Assembly: GCA_940671915.1 (NCBI GenBank)
Contig: CALNVZ010003434.1
Location: 4,052,292-4,116,291 of the forward strand
Source of the DNA: Paracentrotus lividus
Lineage: Eukaryota; Echinodermata; Echinoidea; Camarodonta; Echinidae
DNA: 64,000 nucleotides
Reading direction: 5' to 3'
Position numbers and translations under genes: made by a program
Shown: piece by piece, positions 1 through 11,719 of the stretch
Position numbering within the stretch: position 1 is the first letter of the stretch
Layout: each line of letters starts with the position of its first letter
The notes under the pieces: generated by a model
What the model saw: the letters and a program-made list of their open reading frames with translations, nothing else
What the model was told of the DNA's origin: nothing
Database searches by the model: none

Positions 1-95
1 AAGTTATTTTGCCTTTCCCACAACAGGACCTTTCCTTTATCACTCTTCTGTTTTACGTTTTAAAGCCTTAGTTTTTATAGCCGCAGGTCTAGATG

Positions 96-265
96 ACATT
101 TGCTCCAGCGACAATTGCCTGGGGTTAAACCTTGACACTAATAGAATAGCCGACTTCATCCTTGGACTAAATAGTATTCCTAAACCCTATGCATAACATA
201 ATCCCAACCCTAACCCTGTCCCAAAATCTAGGACGAAATAAAGCCTGAAGAAATTGTTGCCACAG
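96..265 (+). repeat. Dispersed repeat, family 'GCTCCAGCGACAAT', copy 1
   Basis: The segment starts TTTGCTCCAGCGACAATTG, passes through a CCCTAACCCTAACCCTG-like stretch and ends near GAAATAAAGC. The same order of words occurs at about 35,562-35,725, so this is a dispersed repeat rather than unique sequence. No terminal inverted repeat or coding potential is visible. Class unknown. Confidence 0.6.
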
Positions 266-734
266 CATTTATCATTTCTCTACCACCGGCAAAACATTTT
301 ATCATCACTGATTTGGGCCTTCTCGAGATGTCTGTTGTAGCTGATATAGAAATCAAACAGGCCATGTACTATTAAACAGTCATTTGCAGAATCGCTTTTC
401 ACACCTAGATAGATGGACTATTGACAAACCTATCACTTCCATAATGCAGTAAATCTTTGCTCTTTATCAAATCTCAATGTAGCAAATTTGCAAAAAGGAG
501 GGCCAAACTTTGATAATTTTCTGTCAATACTGGCAGTGGCGACAGGAACAAATAGAAGAAAGAGATAAGTCCAAGGTCTGAAGATCGTATCGTGATTCAA
601 TAATTGCTATAAAGGAGCTGACAGATTTCAACAAAGTTGTCATTTAATGGGCCGTTTAAAGACAAAACTTAACAAAATATGTTTCCATGAAAAGAAAATG
701 TTACTTGTCAGGTACATTTTGTCCAGATTCTTCT

Positions 735-815
735 AATAATTGTAAAGCGCTTAGAGATGAAATTGTGTCATATTAGGCGCTATATAAATCACAACTATTA
801 TTATTATGATTATTA
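735..815 (+). repeat. SINE/LINE 3' tail fragment
   Basis: The words TTGTAAAGCGCTTAGAGATG and GGCGCTATATAAAT are followed by an ATT/ATG-rich microsatellite. A near-identical tail sits at about 51,898-51,993. This is the kind of 3' end shared by LINEs and the SINEs they mobilise in many metazoans. Only the tail is present, as expected from 5' truncation during retrotransposition. Confidence 0.65.
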
Positions 816-1216
816 TTCTTGTATGTATTTATTTCATATGTTGCCAAAACATGTACATGTATGTATTATTAATTAATCAAATATACATTTACATGTACAT
901 GTCAATGGATATGCAATTATGATCACACAGTCTACTACATGTATCTTTGTTAAATTCTACAAATATTGCTATGCAATATACATTTGTACATGTAGGTTGG
1001 TACTATTTTTATCATCTCCCTACTCACAAGAAGTGAACAATTCTTCTTGGATGAATACATTGTAAGTCCATAAAAGTTCCTATTTTGCCAAAAAATCTGG
1101 GTCAGGTAATTGACCACAAAAAAAATGAAAAGCTGAATTCGACTTTGTCTCCATTGCTAAATAAATAAAAACAGAAAGATGGAACCCAATAACTCTGTAA
1201 ATCTAAACTCTATATT

Positions 1217-1250
1217 ACAAAAAACAAACAAACAAACAAACAAACAAAAA
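1217..1250. repeat. (AAAC)n microsatellite
   Basis: Seven or so consecutive CAAA units lie in intronic DNA, with no other feature attached. Confidence 0.8.
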
Positions 1251-2492
1251 CATACACAAGTGATTGTTATTAAAAACTTTCTCCAGGGAGACATTTTTGC
1301 AAAAGAAATTTTTAACATGGTTTGGTTTTCATGAGTAACATGAAGAATCATGGCAATTGTCTAAATGTAAACTGGAGTTCTAATCATACAGAACAGTATG
1401 TAAACATGTTTCATATACCCCCAGTATGTCAAATGTATGTCGATATTGCACTTTATCAAGTGGAAAAGAAGTGTAGACATACATGTATGAATAATTTTGA
1501 GTTTTCAATTGTATATTGGTCTATGAACTTCATAAGAAACCTCAGGAGCACACCCTTGACTCCTTTGGCACCTTGTCCGCCCTTCTTTGAAGAGAGAAAA
1601 AGATCAAATGAGCCAATACAGTTGTAAGGGTGTCCCCTTTAAGCAAAGGGTCATTACCAAGGTAACGTGTATAAACGATGCTTATATATGTTCAAGATTT
1701 TTATGAGCTGGTAGAGGGATGCTGTCGCTTGGGGCGAACTAGCCAAGTCTGTGCCAGCAGATATGGGTATGGGTCACCACATCTACTGTAACTTTGTATG
1801 GGGTGGAGTTGTGAGATAAGGCAATTTGATTACGACGAAAGGGGTCTATTGTGGAATTATGTTTGGGTAAATATATTTATGGGCGCTTGTATAAACAGTC
1901 TGAAGGTGTGGAATTTCATTGATTCAGTGAGGACTATGGAATCATGAAATAAAGATTGAAAATGAGACAATTGAATTTGGTGTGTTTAGATGTGGAGTGG
2001 GGTGATTCTGTTCTGGAATATTGACAGATCTTCTTGTTATGTTGCAAGCCCTAGCTTAATAGATAAGGAAGTAATCATGGACAAAATTATTTCACCCTAT
2101 TTTTTAAACCAAGTCGACCAAAAGTACATGTACCATTTAGTAAAGCCTAAATTCCAAATACCAAGTCCTTAGGATAAGACTCAAACACCTAAAGGCCTAG
2201 TTATCACTCAACTCTGTACTCTTCCCTAAATGCACATTATATTGTAATTAGTTTACTACTAGCTTTAGTAAGGTATTGTGAAAATCGGCCCTGGGGCCCA
2301 TTTCTCAAAACCATCAGAATTCCAAGCAAAATGAAAACAAAATAACACACAGAGACAAACAATGTACAAATTCATTAGTAATAAAACTTCAAAAAGAATG
2401 CGGCCAACATCAAAAAGAAAGCTGCCATAAAAAGAACGAATAGAGAGCTGTCATTTCGGGTCTGCTGAGAAGGGAAAAAAAACAATTCTTAC

Positions 2493-2906
2493 CTTTGGCC
2501 ACTTTGAATTGAGTTCCCTTGCTTTGATTGCATCTGTGAGTGCCCTCTCATAATCCTTCAACTTCACGTGTGCCGCAGACCGGTTACTGTACAATATGTG
2601 ATTGGCCGGATCCAGGTCTAGCGCTTCAGTGTAGAGACGTATGGCTCGTTGGAAGTCCGAGTTCTGACATGCCTCATTACTCTGCCGCACTTTCTCCTGG
2701 AAGAGCGCCCTCTTGTCGGACATTGGCAGGCGTACGTTAGCCGCCGGTACGGTGGAGGTGGGGATGTTCATTGTTGCGGCGGTGGTAGAGGTGGTAGATG
2801 TTGTAGCAATGCTGGGAAGACTGGTGTTGCTATTGCTATTGGAGCTGTTGTTAGAGTCTCTACTGGCTGTGCTGATGTCATCATGCGTGTCACCAGACGA
2901 CGACTT
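2493..2906 (-). CDS. TTC28: TTC28-like TPR protein, N-terminal exon (partial gene)
   Basis: This internal coding exon has exactly 138 codons and is phase 0 at both ends (acceptor CATTCACAG before 2,906, donor GTAAGAATT after 2,493). It starts with a Ser/Thr/Asn-rich stretch of about 55 residues. Around residue 68 a degenerate TPR pair begins, with the motifs EKVRQSNEACQ, LYTEALDLDPANHILYSNRS and DAIKARELNSKWPK. The SNRSAAHVKLKDYERAL block and the WPK boundary match the first TPR of TTC28, a very large TPR protein with a C-terminal CHAT domain, linked in mammals to mitotic midzone and Aurora B function. Only about 5% of a TTC28-sized protein is here; the next exon should lie left of the window. 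An STI1/Hop-type TPR is less likely because the VRQSN...NPKWPK spacing is TTC28-like. The in-frame ATG at 2,771 could start translation if the upstream exon at 24,955 is not used. Confidence 0.85.
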
Positions 2907-4559
2907 CTGTGAATGACAAGGATATAGTCCGGGAAATTAATATAATGGACAAATTACAAAGGTACAACATGAAGTTGGCAAAAACAAAAACTTGACCAAT
3001 TTTAAATATCGTTTGAACCCAGGAGAGGCCACTAACCTCATCATTATGAGACAACTTACACCATATTAAGTACAAGTAAAACCATCATCACTGAAAACAG
3101 AAGATGTTGGCCAATGCCAAGCTCATTTTAGGATGGAAGGAAGCATTTATACATGTATGACAAATATACACAAAGAGGAAAGTTCTACATTCATACAAGA
3201 ACATTATAAACTAGTTTAAGACATCATTCGCAAATATACATTCATGTAGTCCCATACACAAGTGTGACAAGTGCTTATAAATAAATCTTGTGATGGTTAA
3301 AAATAATCCTTCAACTCCAACTTTCAAACTCAGTGGGTTGAGCGTGACAGCTGACGCAAACGATTTATTCTCAGCAGGACAAAACTTGTGACATTACAAA
3401 CACCTTTTTTTTATACAGGTTTCTTCATGTTTAATGTCTATAGTTTATAATGTAAGACTAGACACTTTTAAGAACAAAAATACATGTACATTGTACAACA
3501 GCTTCCCAGTGTTTACAATTTGTAATTAAGAAGTTTAATAAATCAATCAATATTTAATGATGAACTAGCAGCAGTGCCCGTAGCAGCACAGGGAGGAGGC
3601 ACATAATTCTATTTATATAGTTTGTTACATTATAGAAATTTTAATTCTGACATTAAAAAAACAAAACAAACAAACAAAAACAAAAACACGATTTTCATCC
3701 GATCCAAGCCCATTTTTTTATTTTATTTTTTTTTGAAAATATATAAATGAAGAAGGAATGTTATGTTATCATAATTACATATAAAAATGTTTCGATACCA
3801 TGCCAACAGTCCACCATAGATGTTATTACCCTTCCCTTTCTCTATCTATCTTTCCCCTATAATTTCCCCTAGTTTGTTAATAAATAAAATCGGCCTTCGT
3901 CCTCCAAGAAAAGAAGGTCACATATCATAGGGGGTGGGGTTAAGTCCGTCCATTTGGTATTTATTTTTTCCCTCCCAATTTTAATTTTTTAATTTTATTT
4001 AATTTTTATTTTTTAATTTTATTTAATTCTTATTTTTATTTATTATTTCATATTTGCTTTTCGATCAATTTGGCGTCCCTCTTTCCCCAATATACGGGCA
4101 TGTTGCTCATAGTTCTACTTCTGTTTTTCTTTTCCTTTCCGTATTTGGCCCCTATATATTTTTGTTATCTTATATCAGTTTAATTGAAGACATTCCTTCT
4201 CAGAAACGTATAATTAGATATGAATGCTTTATCAAAACATTATCCTTGAAGCATGCCCATCAACCCAAATATCAAAAACACCCCCCCCCAAAAAAAAAAA
4301 AATAAATAAAAAATAAAAAAATCCAGTTAGACTGAGAGGTAAGTTAGACTGAGAGGGATATACATGTAGTACAATGTGCATGATATCTGCATGAATTAAT
4401 TTGTGTGACATGTGAGCCATTTGATTGCTTCAATTTTCCCTTTAGTTTATTTGCTTTTCCCGTATAGCGTAATTATATATTCAATTTGAAATATCATAAT
4501 TTCAGTGGTTTGGTTTAGTCTTTCTATTTCCCAGCTATCCTATACTCCCTTTTTTTCTT

Positions 4560-4564
<5 letters not shown>

Positions 4565-4596
<32 letters not shown>

Positions 4597-4692
4597 TACT
4601 CCTCTCCACCTCCTCTATAATTTTTTTTTTTTTNNNNNNNNNNNNNNCTCTCCGTTACTCCTCTCCACCTCCTCTATAATTTTTTTTTTTTT
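4565..4692. other. 14-N assembly gap with duplicated flanks
   Basis: Fourteen Ns occupy 4,634-4,647. The ~46 bases to the left (from CTCTCCGTTACTCC through a 13-T run) are repeated identically to the right of the Ns, next to a (CT)n tract. Identical sequence on both sides of a tiny gap is what two unmerged overlapping contig ends look like, so the true gap is probably negative or zero. Confidence 0.85.
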
Positions 4693-5756
4693 CATTTTCT
4701 TTTTCATTTTAATCCAACTGTATTATTTCATGACATCTGAATGGGTCGATGAAGTACTTGGAGCCCTAACTGAACTGTTAGTGGTAAACAATTCTGAGAG
4801 GTTCCTGTTCTTTTGGGGCCATTGGTAGAACAATTTCCCATTAATTATTTGATTTTCCCTCATATAAAAAATATTACATTCATTTTGAAATATTATTTGA
4901 TTTTCGATCACTATTATGAAAATTATATCTATTTTGAAATATAATTTTAATAATTTGGTTTCTCTTTTAATTTTCCAGCTACCTTTAATACTGTTTTAGT
5001 TTATATATTTTTCTGCGCATCTTCTCCACTTCCTCCATATGGATTTTATTATTATTACTTTTATATGACGCCCCTTTCTCTCTCTCTCTCTCTCTCGTTG
5101 GGGGTGTATATTTTTTATGACGCCCTTTTTTTAAATTTCATTCCGACATTAAAAAAATTATAAAAAAAAAAAAATAAAAAAAAAAAGGAAAGACAATTTC
5201 AGCCGACACATGTCCATTTTTAAATTACTGTTGTTGTTTAAAATTTATAAATAAAAGAGGAATATCGTGTTATTATATTACATGTAAAAATGTGTTGATA
5301 CCTTGACAACAGTCCACCATAGATTGTTTATTCCTTTTCCCCTTCTCTCTCTCTCTTTCTCTCTTTCTTTCTTTTTCTCTCTCTCTATCTTTCCCCTCCG
5401 AGAGATTTATTTCAAGTTTCTTTCTTATACATATTTTATACATGTATATACGATTAGACTTCTTTTCCTTCTAGATTTTGCTAACTTTGCATTCGGAATT
5501 AATATCAATCATCACAACAACAAAAAAAGAAAAAAAAAAAAAAAAGAACACCATTTCCGGCTCTGGTGATAAACAAATTATTCAAATATAATAGACTTCT
5601 TACTTTTATCCTTTTCTCGTTCCACCCTCTTTCTACTCATAGCTTTACTTTCGTTTTTCTTTGGCCACTATAAAATTATATTTTACTCACCTTATATCGG
5701 TTTAATTGAAGACATTCCTTTTCAGGATGTATCTCAATATGCGCGTATTCTGGGGC

Positions 5757-5782
5757 GGGGGGGGGGGGGGGGGGGGGGGGGG
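5757..5782 (+). repeat. Poly-G run (26 G)
   Basis: An uninterrupted run of 26 G is followed shortly by GGGCCCGGGCCCCCCGGG. It could form G-quadruplex structures on the plus strand and is prone to length errors. No gene is attached. Confidence 0.9.
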
Positions 5783-6060
5783 CTTTACGGGCCCGGGCCC
5801 CCCGGGTAGGCACCCAAAAGGGGGCTGAAATGACCATTTAATTAAAAATTAAAAATTAAAAAAATTTACACGATTTGAGCCGATTGACATCTCAAACCTA
5901 CCCCTACAGCTGATATATGACCTCATGGTTGGCCTGAAGGCCGAAAAAAAATTTCAACACCTAATTTCCCGGCTGTCCATCCTCCCTTACTATTTTACTA
6001 TATACATGTACATGTATATCTCTCTCTCACTAAAAAACGCCCCTTTCTGTCTCTCTCTCT

Positions 6061-6091
<31 letters not shown>

Positions 6092-6169
6092 GTTTGTTGT
6101 TGCTGTGATTAACTTTGTTTTTGCTTTCTTAAAGACACCATAGATTTATAGCGATCGATCGGCAGAATT

Positions 6170-6860
6170 CCGTCTATCCTATCTCATGGAAAATGGCACG
6201 ATTACATCCAAACAGTCCTATTTCATGACTTTTGAATGTCACGATGCACTACTTTAAATCCTAAGTGATTTGTTGATCAAAGTGGTAAAACTGGAAAAAG
6301 CAACAATGGTGACAAACATTCGTTCCAATGCTCGATACCCAAAGAATATAGAGAAGAAAGAGTAAGATTTGACGCGTTCATACAATGCAGTACAGATACA
6401 ATCAAAGTGTGTAGGGTCTTGCTGCGGACTACCGGCACAACACGTGAGATCGGAACTACACATTTTCGGGCAGTGGCCGTTCTCCGTTTTGTTTTCCTTC
6501 GGCTTCGGTACATTTTCGTCTGTCCTATTTCATCGAAAATGGCGAGATTGCGTCCAAACGGTCCTATTTTATGACTTCTGAATGTCAGGATGCACTGCTT
6601 TTAGTGTTAAGTGATTTGTTCAGCAAAGTGTTGAAACTAAAAAAACAACGATGGTGACAAACATTCGTACCAAACCTCGATACCCAAAGAATGTAGAGGG
6701 GGAAAGAGTTAGATTTCACGCGTTCATGCAGTACAGATACGATGGAAGCTGTGTAGGGTCTCGCTGCGCATAACCCGCACAACACGTGAGAACGGGTACT
6801 ACCCATTTTCGGGCAGTGGCAGCTCTCCGTTTTATTGTCCTTCGGCTTCGGCTTTTATTA
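6170..6860. repeat. Tandem pair of ~340 bp units
   Basis: Unit 1 (about 6,170-6,515) and unit 2 (about 6,516-6,860) align along their length: CCTATTTCATGACTT..., GGTGACAAACATTCGT, CTCGATACCCAAAGAAT, GACGCGTTCAT or CACGCGTTCAT, CACAACACGTGAGA, TTTTCGGGCAGTGGC. The short reading frames on both strands here are by-products of the duplication. They form the right-hand part of the composite block. Confidence 0.8.
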
Positions 6861-6870
6861 TATAGATACT

Positions 6871-9800
6871 AGCAAAAAAGAGGACGTAAAGTATGTTTAT
6901 ACATGTATATAGTACAACTACAAGAAGGATAAGTTAAATGTACTTTCCAGATCAAATATAGAAATGATTTCACTGCAAATCCTGTGTAGTGTGAACTATA
7001 AAAAAAATGATTGACCTGAATTTAAAATGTTTCTGATCCTACATTTACATGCACATACATGTACATGTAAACATATAGTTCCACTTTATTTCTTTCTTTG
7101 TTTGTCGTTGTAGTTTTGTTTTGTTTTGTATTATATTGATGGGGACCTAGAGGGGGCAGGGGTATTAATAACTAATAAGAAATCCATCAATCTTGTCTGA
7201 AACAAAGCCTCGGAAAGTACATTACAACGTGAAATGCTCCCAAAACACAAGGTTTCCCCACTCTACGCTAATGCAAAAGTGCAGCCAGCTCCGTGCCAGA
7301 GAGTTCAACTTCACGAGCGAAATACTTAAGACAATCTATCTAAATCATCCTGGAATGAAACATGAATTGCAATTTGCCATCTTGATGTCCCAACCTACTT
7401 CACCATCTCCCTCCCAAGTTCACAGTTTCCATCAAACAATTTAAATTTCCGCTGTCAGTAATCAGGCTTAATCAATGGATCACTCGCCCATGTACTTGCA
7501 CTCTTCTCTATCCATCAGCGATATGACAAGGAGTTGTCTGCAAAATTTTTGCAATTTTGATACCGTCTGAGACACGTCTGGCACGTTCATACACAAGTAA
7601 AATGTGAAATTTGGATCATGATTCAAGTCCTTATGTACATACTACATGTACGTATAATACTACTTTTTGGCCTGTTCACATTTCTCATCTCACTTCTTAT
7701 ATAATTAATACACAGCAAAAACAAAAATGAGGCTCATTCACACACCAAAAAAAATGTGAGATTTGGATCATAAACTTTGGTTTCATTCGCTATGTCATGT
7801 ACACAGTACTTATCAAACTGATTTTCTCACTTCCTCACTGAATTTCATTTTAACACAGAGCACAAAACATTTATTTTTATAGTATAATGAAATAATCACC
7901 CTCAGAATTTCAAAAAGAAATTTTCAGTTCACATTTGAGAAGGAAGTTTCCTTCATCCAAATTCAACTTTAAAATCTAACTTGAGATAAACCGTGTGTGC
8001 AAACAGCTCTATCATGGAAGATGCAGCAAAGTACAGTACTGCTATGAGAAGTGACAGCCAATGTCAGGAGACTGGTCTAGAATGCATCATAATCAAATTG
8101 ATTACAAGACATGCATAAAGACCCACTTTTCTTCATTTGCCCATTATGCTATGTACAACACAATGTACAAGTAGCAACCTGCACTCATTTTCTTCCTTGT
8201 CTGACTGCATTCTACAAGCAAAATTTTGCAAGTGAATTTGTTTTCGGTTTTAGGATGTGAAATTGGTATCTACAAAACTGTAGGAAGTCACATGCAGACC
8301 CAATTATAAATTGATCTAATTTTTGTTTTCCTTTTTTTTAAATATAAATTGAGAAGTAATCTTGACAGAATAACATATCATGTCTCAAAAGATTTGTGAA
8401 GTTTAAATTTGAGGCTACAAATAGAGCAGGACAATTTTAAGATACATGTATACATTATGGAGAATATAAATCTGTAACATTTTATCAAGAAACATTAAAA
8501 AGTGAGATAACTAAAAACTTGCACTTGGAGTATTGACAGATCACGACTCTTCATGGATAATGTTTCTCAGTTTTTAAGAAATGAAAGAACATCTTGGAAG
8601 ACTCCTGCTCATCAGATTGTCCTCGGAGTAATTTGACATGTACACTATTTCACATTCCTCCTCATAAATTTCTGCTACATTACAAAATTTATTTGAAAAT
8701 GGATTTATTAAGGATTATTCTGACAGAACCAATGGGGTGAACACACATCCTCAGGCCTTTTCCCCCTCCGATCAAAAAACATTCGACTTTGTTCAAAATG
8801 AGAGGAGGAAAGTCTGAAATGTAGACCTCCTTGAAATGTATTGAATGACTCTATAAAAAAGTATTTTACACTGAATGATACAATTAAAAGTAAAACCATT
8901 TTGGTTTTAATCCAAGGGGATCTTCTGACTGTAAAAGTCTCACTTTACAAAAATATTTGGTATGCATGTACAGTACAGTTTTTTTGTTGATTTTTGGGGG
9001 TTTTTTTACTTCTTTTCATTCCGTGAAGGAATACACTTTATGTGGACATACTGTTACATTTACATGTACAAAATGTATGTTAGCCCTATTCCCTCTAGCA
9101 TAGTAATAGAAGTCACACATTTTATTTCTCATTTCAAGATTTGAAATCATCCTAATGCATAATTGCCAGGTTATATTTGTTTTACATGTACATGTAGGCC
9201 TACACCTACCTGTGAATGTAATTATCATTTCTTACTCTCCGTACATCACAGTATTCAGTATTAGTGAGAACATCAACTCCAGTTGATACACCAGTATCTA
9301 TTCAGCATCTGCAAACTCTTGACATCATCATCACTCATTTCATCATACCTGTCTGATTCCATTATGAAAGCTACATGTTTTTATTATGATCAAGTAGCCT
9401 ACAATCCACTTTACAGAGCTTTAGACTCCATAAGAGAATCCCATGATAGAGCCTTGGCTTACAGTGTAATGTCCAAGTCAGATGCTATCTCCGAGTTAAA
9501 ATCCATCAGCACTATAACATGATAACATCCAGCCAGGTAGATAAGTTGAGATAGAGTTGTCGGAATATTGAAGCAAGCAACAAACTTCATACATGTACAA
9601 TCTGTAGGCCTACATGATCGATTCTGCCGTCGTTTTTCTTTCACAAAATTTTCTTTGCAGCATGTACACGTCTCATCATAAGTTCACTAAAACATTACCA
9701 GCAATGCATGTCAAATGTTCCAATAACTGTCTGTTTGATGCTCCTTGTCCCAAGTCTATAATGGAAGATAGGACCTATATATTTTTTTTTTAATGAGAAT

Positions 9801-11550
9801 TTCCTGATCTTGATGAGAAGATAAAGACTAACAGTGGGTGAAGAGGTACAGGATTCAAACCCCTTGCCCATTCTATGTTTTGGCAAAACCTTTATCTGTA
9901 TTTGCCACCCTTGACCCAGGTTTAGGCTAGGCTGGTATGATTTATCTTCACTGGAGCTACAGCTGGAGTAAAAACTCCCAAAGTCCTTTGAAAGTGCATA
10001 CATGAAGAGATGCATAGTGTCTACAGGAACAGAACATGAAAATTATAATCATACAATCAAAATAGGGCATCAAGATACAATTCATGTCCACCGTATGAAG
10101 ATCACTACCAATAGTGAAGAAGATTTCAAATATGATATGCCCCACTCCTTTTTTTAAATGAAAAGACCCATACTACTAGCTTTGAAGGGAGTAATGAACT
10201 CTCTAGAAACCAAGTCACCGACACTCTTCTAGTAGAGTGATGCAGGTGGATTCCTCTTTGGTCATTTCCCGTCACCAATCGACGAATTCCTTTCCTCTCT
10301 TATTATTCACCTGCTATAATACATGACTTCGAATGCATAATACACTTTCATTCAACTAAAAACAATTTCACTAGCATATAAAATTCCTTTGCAGGCCAAA
10401 ATATGTTTGGAAGACTGAAAATAAGGAATGAATAAATTAAAGGAATGCAATATTATTTTCTCTGTATACCAGTTAACTTCACGGGGTGTAACACCATAAT
10501 AAGTAGTACTACAATGTACATTGTAGGTTATATTGCCAAAATATATTGCTGTAAAATAAAGATAAATGTGCAACTTACATTATAATTGTGACTGTAACAA
10601 ATGCTCAATACAGCAAAAGTTGCTCAATAGTCAATTTTCATCTTTAACACTAACTAGTATTCTAAATGCTAACTTGACATATCAATGTACTGTACATGTG
10701 TACAACAAATTTGAGGAATGGGGAATTCACTCATGTATCAACAAAACAGTTTGGATATTTGTCATCTGTTGTCACTTTTGTGTATTTTTTTTAAATGCTT
10801 CAAATGTACATGCACCTTTTTTTTTAACAAACAACAATATCATGCATACACTGAAAGTGGTATTTTCAGTACGATATCACTAGTTATTTTGTAATTATTC
10901 AAATTATAGAATGCATTATATACCTCATTTTAAAAATCTTTAATAATCCTGTCTTCTGATTGGTTGAAAGTGCAGTCATAATCTGACCTATGGCCGCCAT
11001 AGTCATTTTTCCCGGTTTTACCGGTCAATAGAACATTTTTACAGTACTTTTTGCCCATGGGCATAGTGCGATCCCCATTTGTTTACGTGCAAGGCTGCTG
11101 CGCATGCGCTTTATTTCAGATACCATAATTTGCGGCGCGATTTGGTCGATAAATTTTAGACAACTCCGCTGCTTGTGCGTCAACGCGCGTGCGCGCAGCG
11201 TAGACAAATTCTTTCGTCGCGCTAGAACGGATCCCAGATTTCTAGTTGAGCGTTAAGCCTGAATTCCGATGACGATGTTGATCTTTACAAGCGATTTAGA
11301 GGTTAATCTGGAGGGTGCTTCCTCGGCATTTTGCAGTTAGTTGTAAGTAGAATGCAAATATGTTGCCTGTGCATGTGGTGAGCATGCATTGTGGCCTGCA
11401 GAGCCAGAGGCTCGAACTGACTTAACTTGCATGACTCCTCTAGGCTAGTCTTGATCTAACGTTATTTTAGAATCTAGATGGTAGACTTCACTTAGACTTA
11501 GTTCTAGGTCAAAATTAGACCATGTTTGTTGTTTTTAGATTCGGCATATA
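6871..11550. other. Intronic DNA without recognisable genes
   Basis: I see AT-rich DNA with scattered TACATGTA and TAGGCCTA words (for example at 9,194 and 9,605). A small CpG-richer patch at about 11,050-11,220 contains GCGCATGCGC and CAACGCGCGTGCGCGC. Short open frames such as 7,193-7,444 lack domain or codon signal. Confidence 0.5.
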
Positions 11551-11552
11551 AA

Positions 11553-11719
11553 ATATATATTGACTGCTTTTATTTTCTGGACATGGTCGTTTCTAGACTG
11601 CTCTCGGGAATCTCCGAATCTGCCATAACCCGCGACCTGCGGTCTTGGGTTATAGCAGCTGCGGAGATTCCCTTGAGAAGTCTAGAAACGACCATGTCCC
11701 TCAAAGCAGTCAATATATC
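11553..11719. repeat. Long imperfect palindrome (hairpin or small MITE)
   Basis: Two ~80 bp arms are inverted repeats of each other. Left-arm words ATATTGACTGCTTT, GACATGGTCGTTTCTAGACT and GGGAATCTCCG recur as reverse complements in the right arm. The loop centre is at about 11,637, inside CGCGACCTGCGGTCTTGGG. The arms differ by substitutions and small indels. As a result both strands show similar short frames around VVSRLL and ITRD/ITQD. Size and symmetry fit a palindromic MITE; a hairpin RNA is possible but untested. Confidence 0.75.

Larger units (their letters stand above)
1..2492. other. Non-coding stretch downstream of the TTC28-like exon
   Basis: No coding exon is recognisable here. 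It should be intron 2 of the TTC28-like gene on the minus strand, because the exon ending at 2,493 has a good donor and must continue to the left. Contents seen: a dispersed repeat beginning TTTGCTCCAGCGACAAT at about 96-265, a SINE/LINE tail with an ATT-rich end at about 735-815, TACATG-rich sequence at 845-1,000, and an (AAAC)n microsatellite at about 1,217-1,250. Short reading frames at 1,322-1,627 and 1,990-2,172 have no domain signal and look like chance. Confidence 0.6.
3560..6870. repeat. Composite direct-repeat block with tandem sub-units
   Basis: Two diverged direct copies of a ~650 bp segment lie about 1.5 kb apart (roughly 3,620-4,260 and 5,130-5,780). Both contain CAACAGTCCACCATAGAT and TTTAATTGAAGACATTCCTT. 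They are followed by two tandem ~340 bp units (about 6,170-6,515 and 6,516-6,860) sharing GGTGACAAACATTCGT, ACACGTGAGA and CCTTCGGCTTCGG. The block starts near ACTAGCAGCAGTGCCCGTAG and ends TTATTATATAGATACTAGC. ACTAGC edges and partially tandem termini recall Penelope-like retroelements, but no reverse transcriptase and no ribozyme core were found, so the class is open. Confidence 0.55.

Noticed and set aside
4505-4828. 107-codon plus frame
   Set aside because: It spans the N gap and a (CT)n/T-run duplication.
6170-6860. Hammerhead ribozyme in Penelope-like termini
   Set aside because: I looked for the CTGATGA and GAAA core and did not find it in a suitable arrangement.
7193-7444. 83-codon plus frame
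   Set aside because: No recognisable domain or splice context; probably chance in intron 1.
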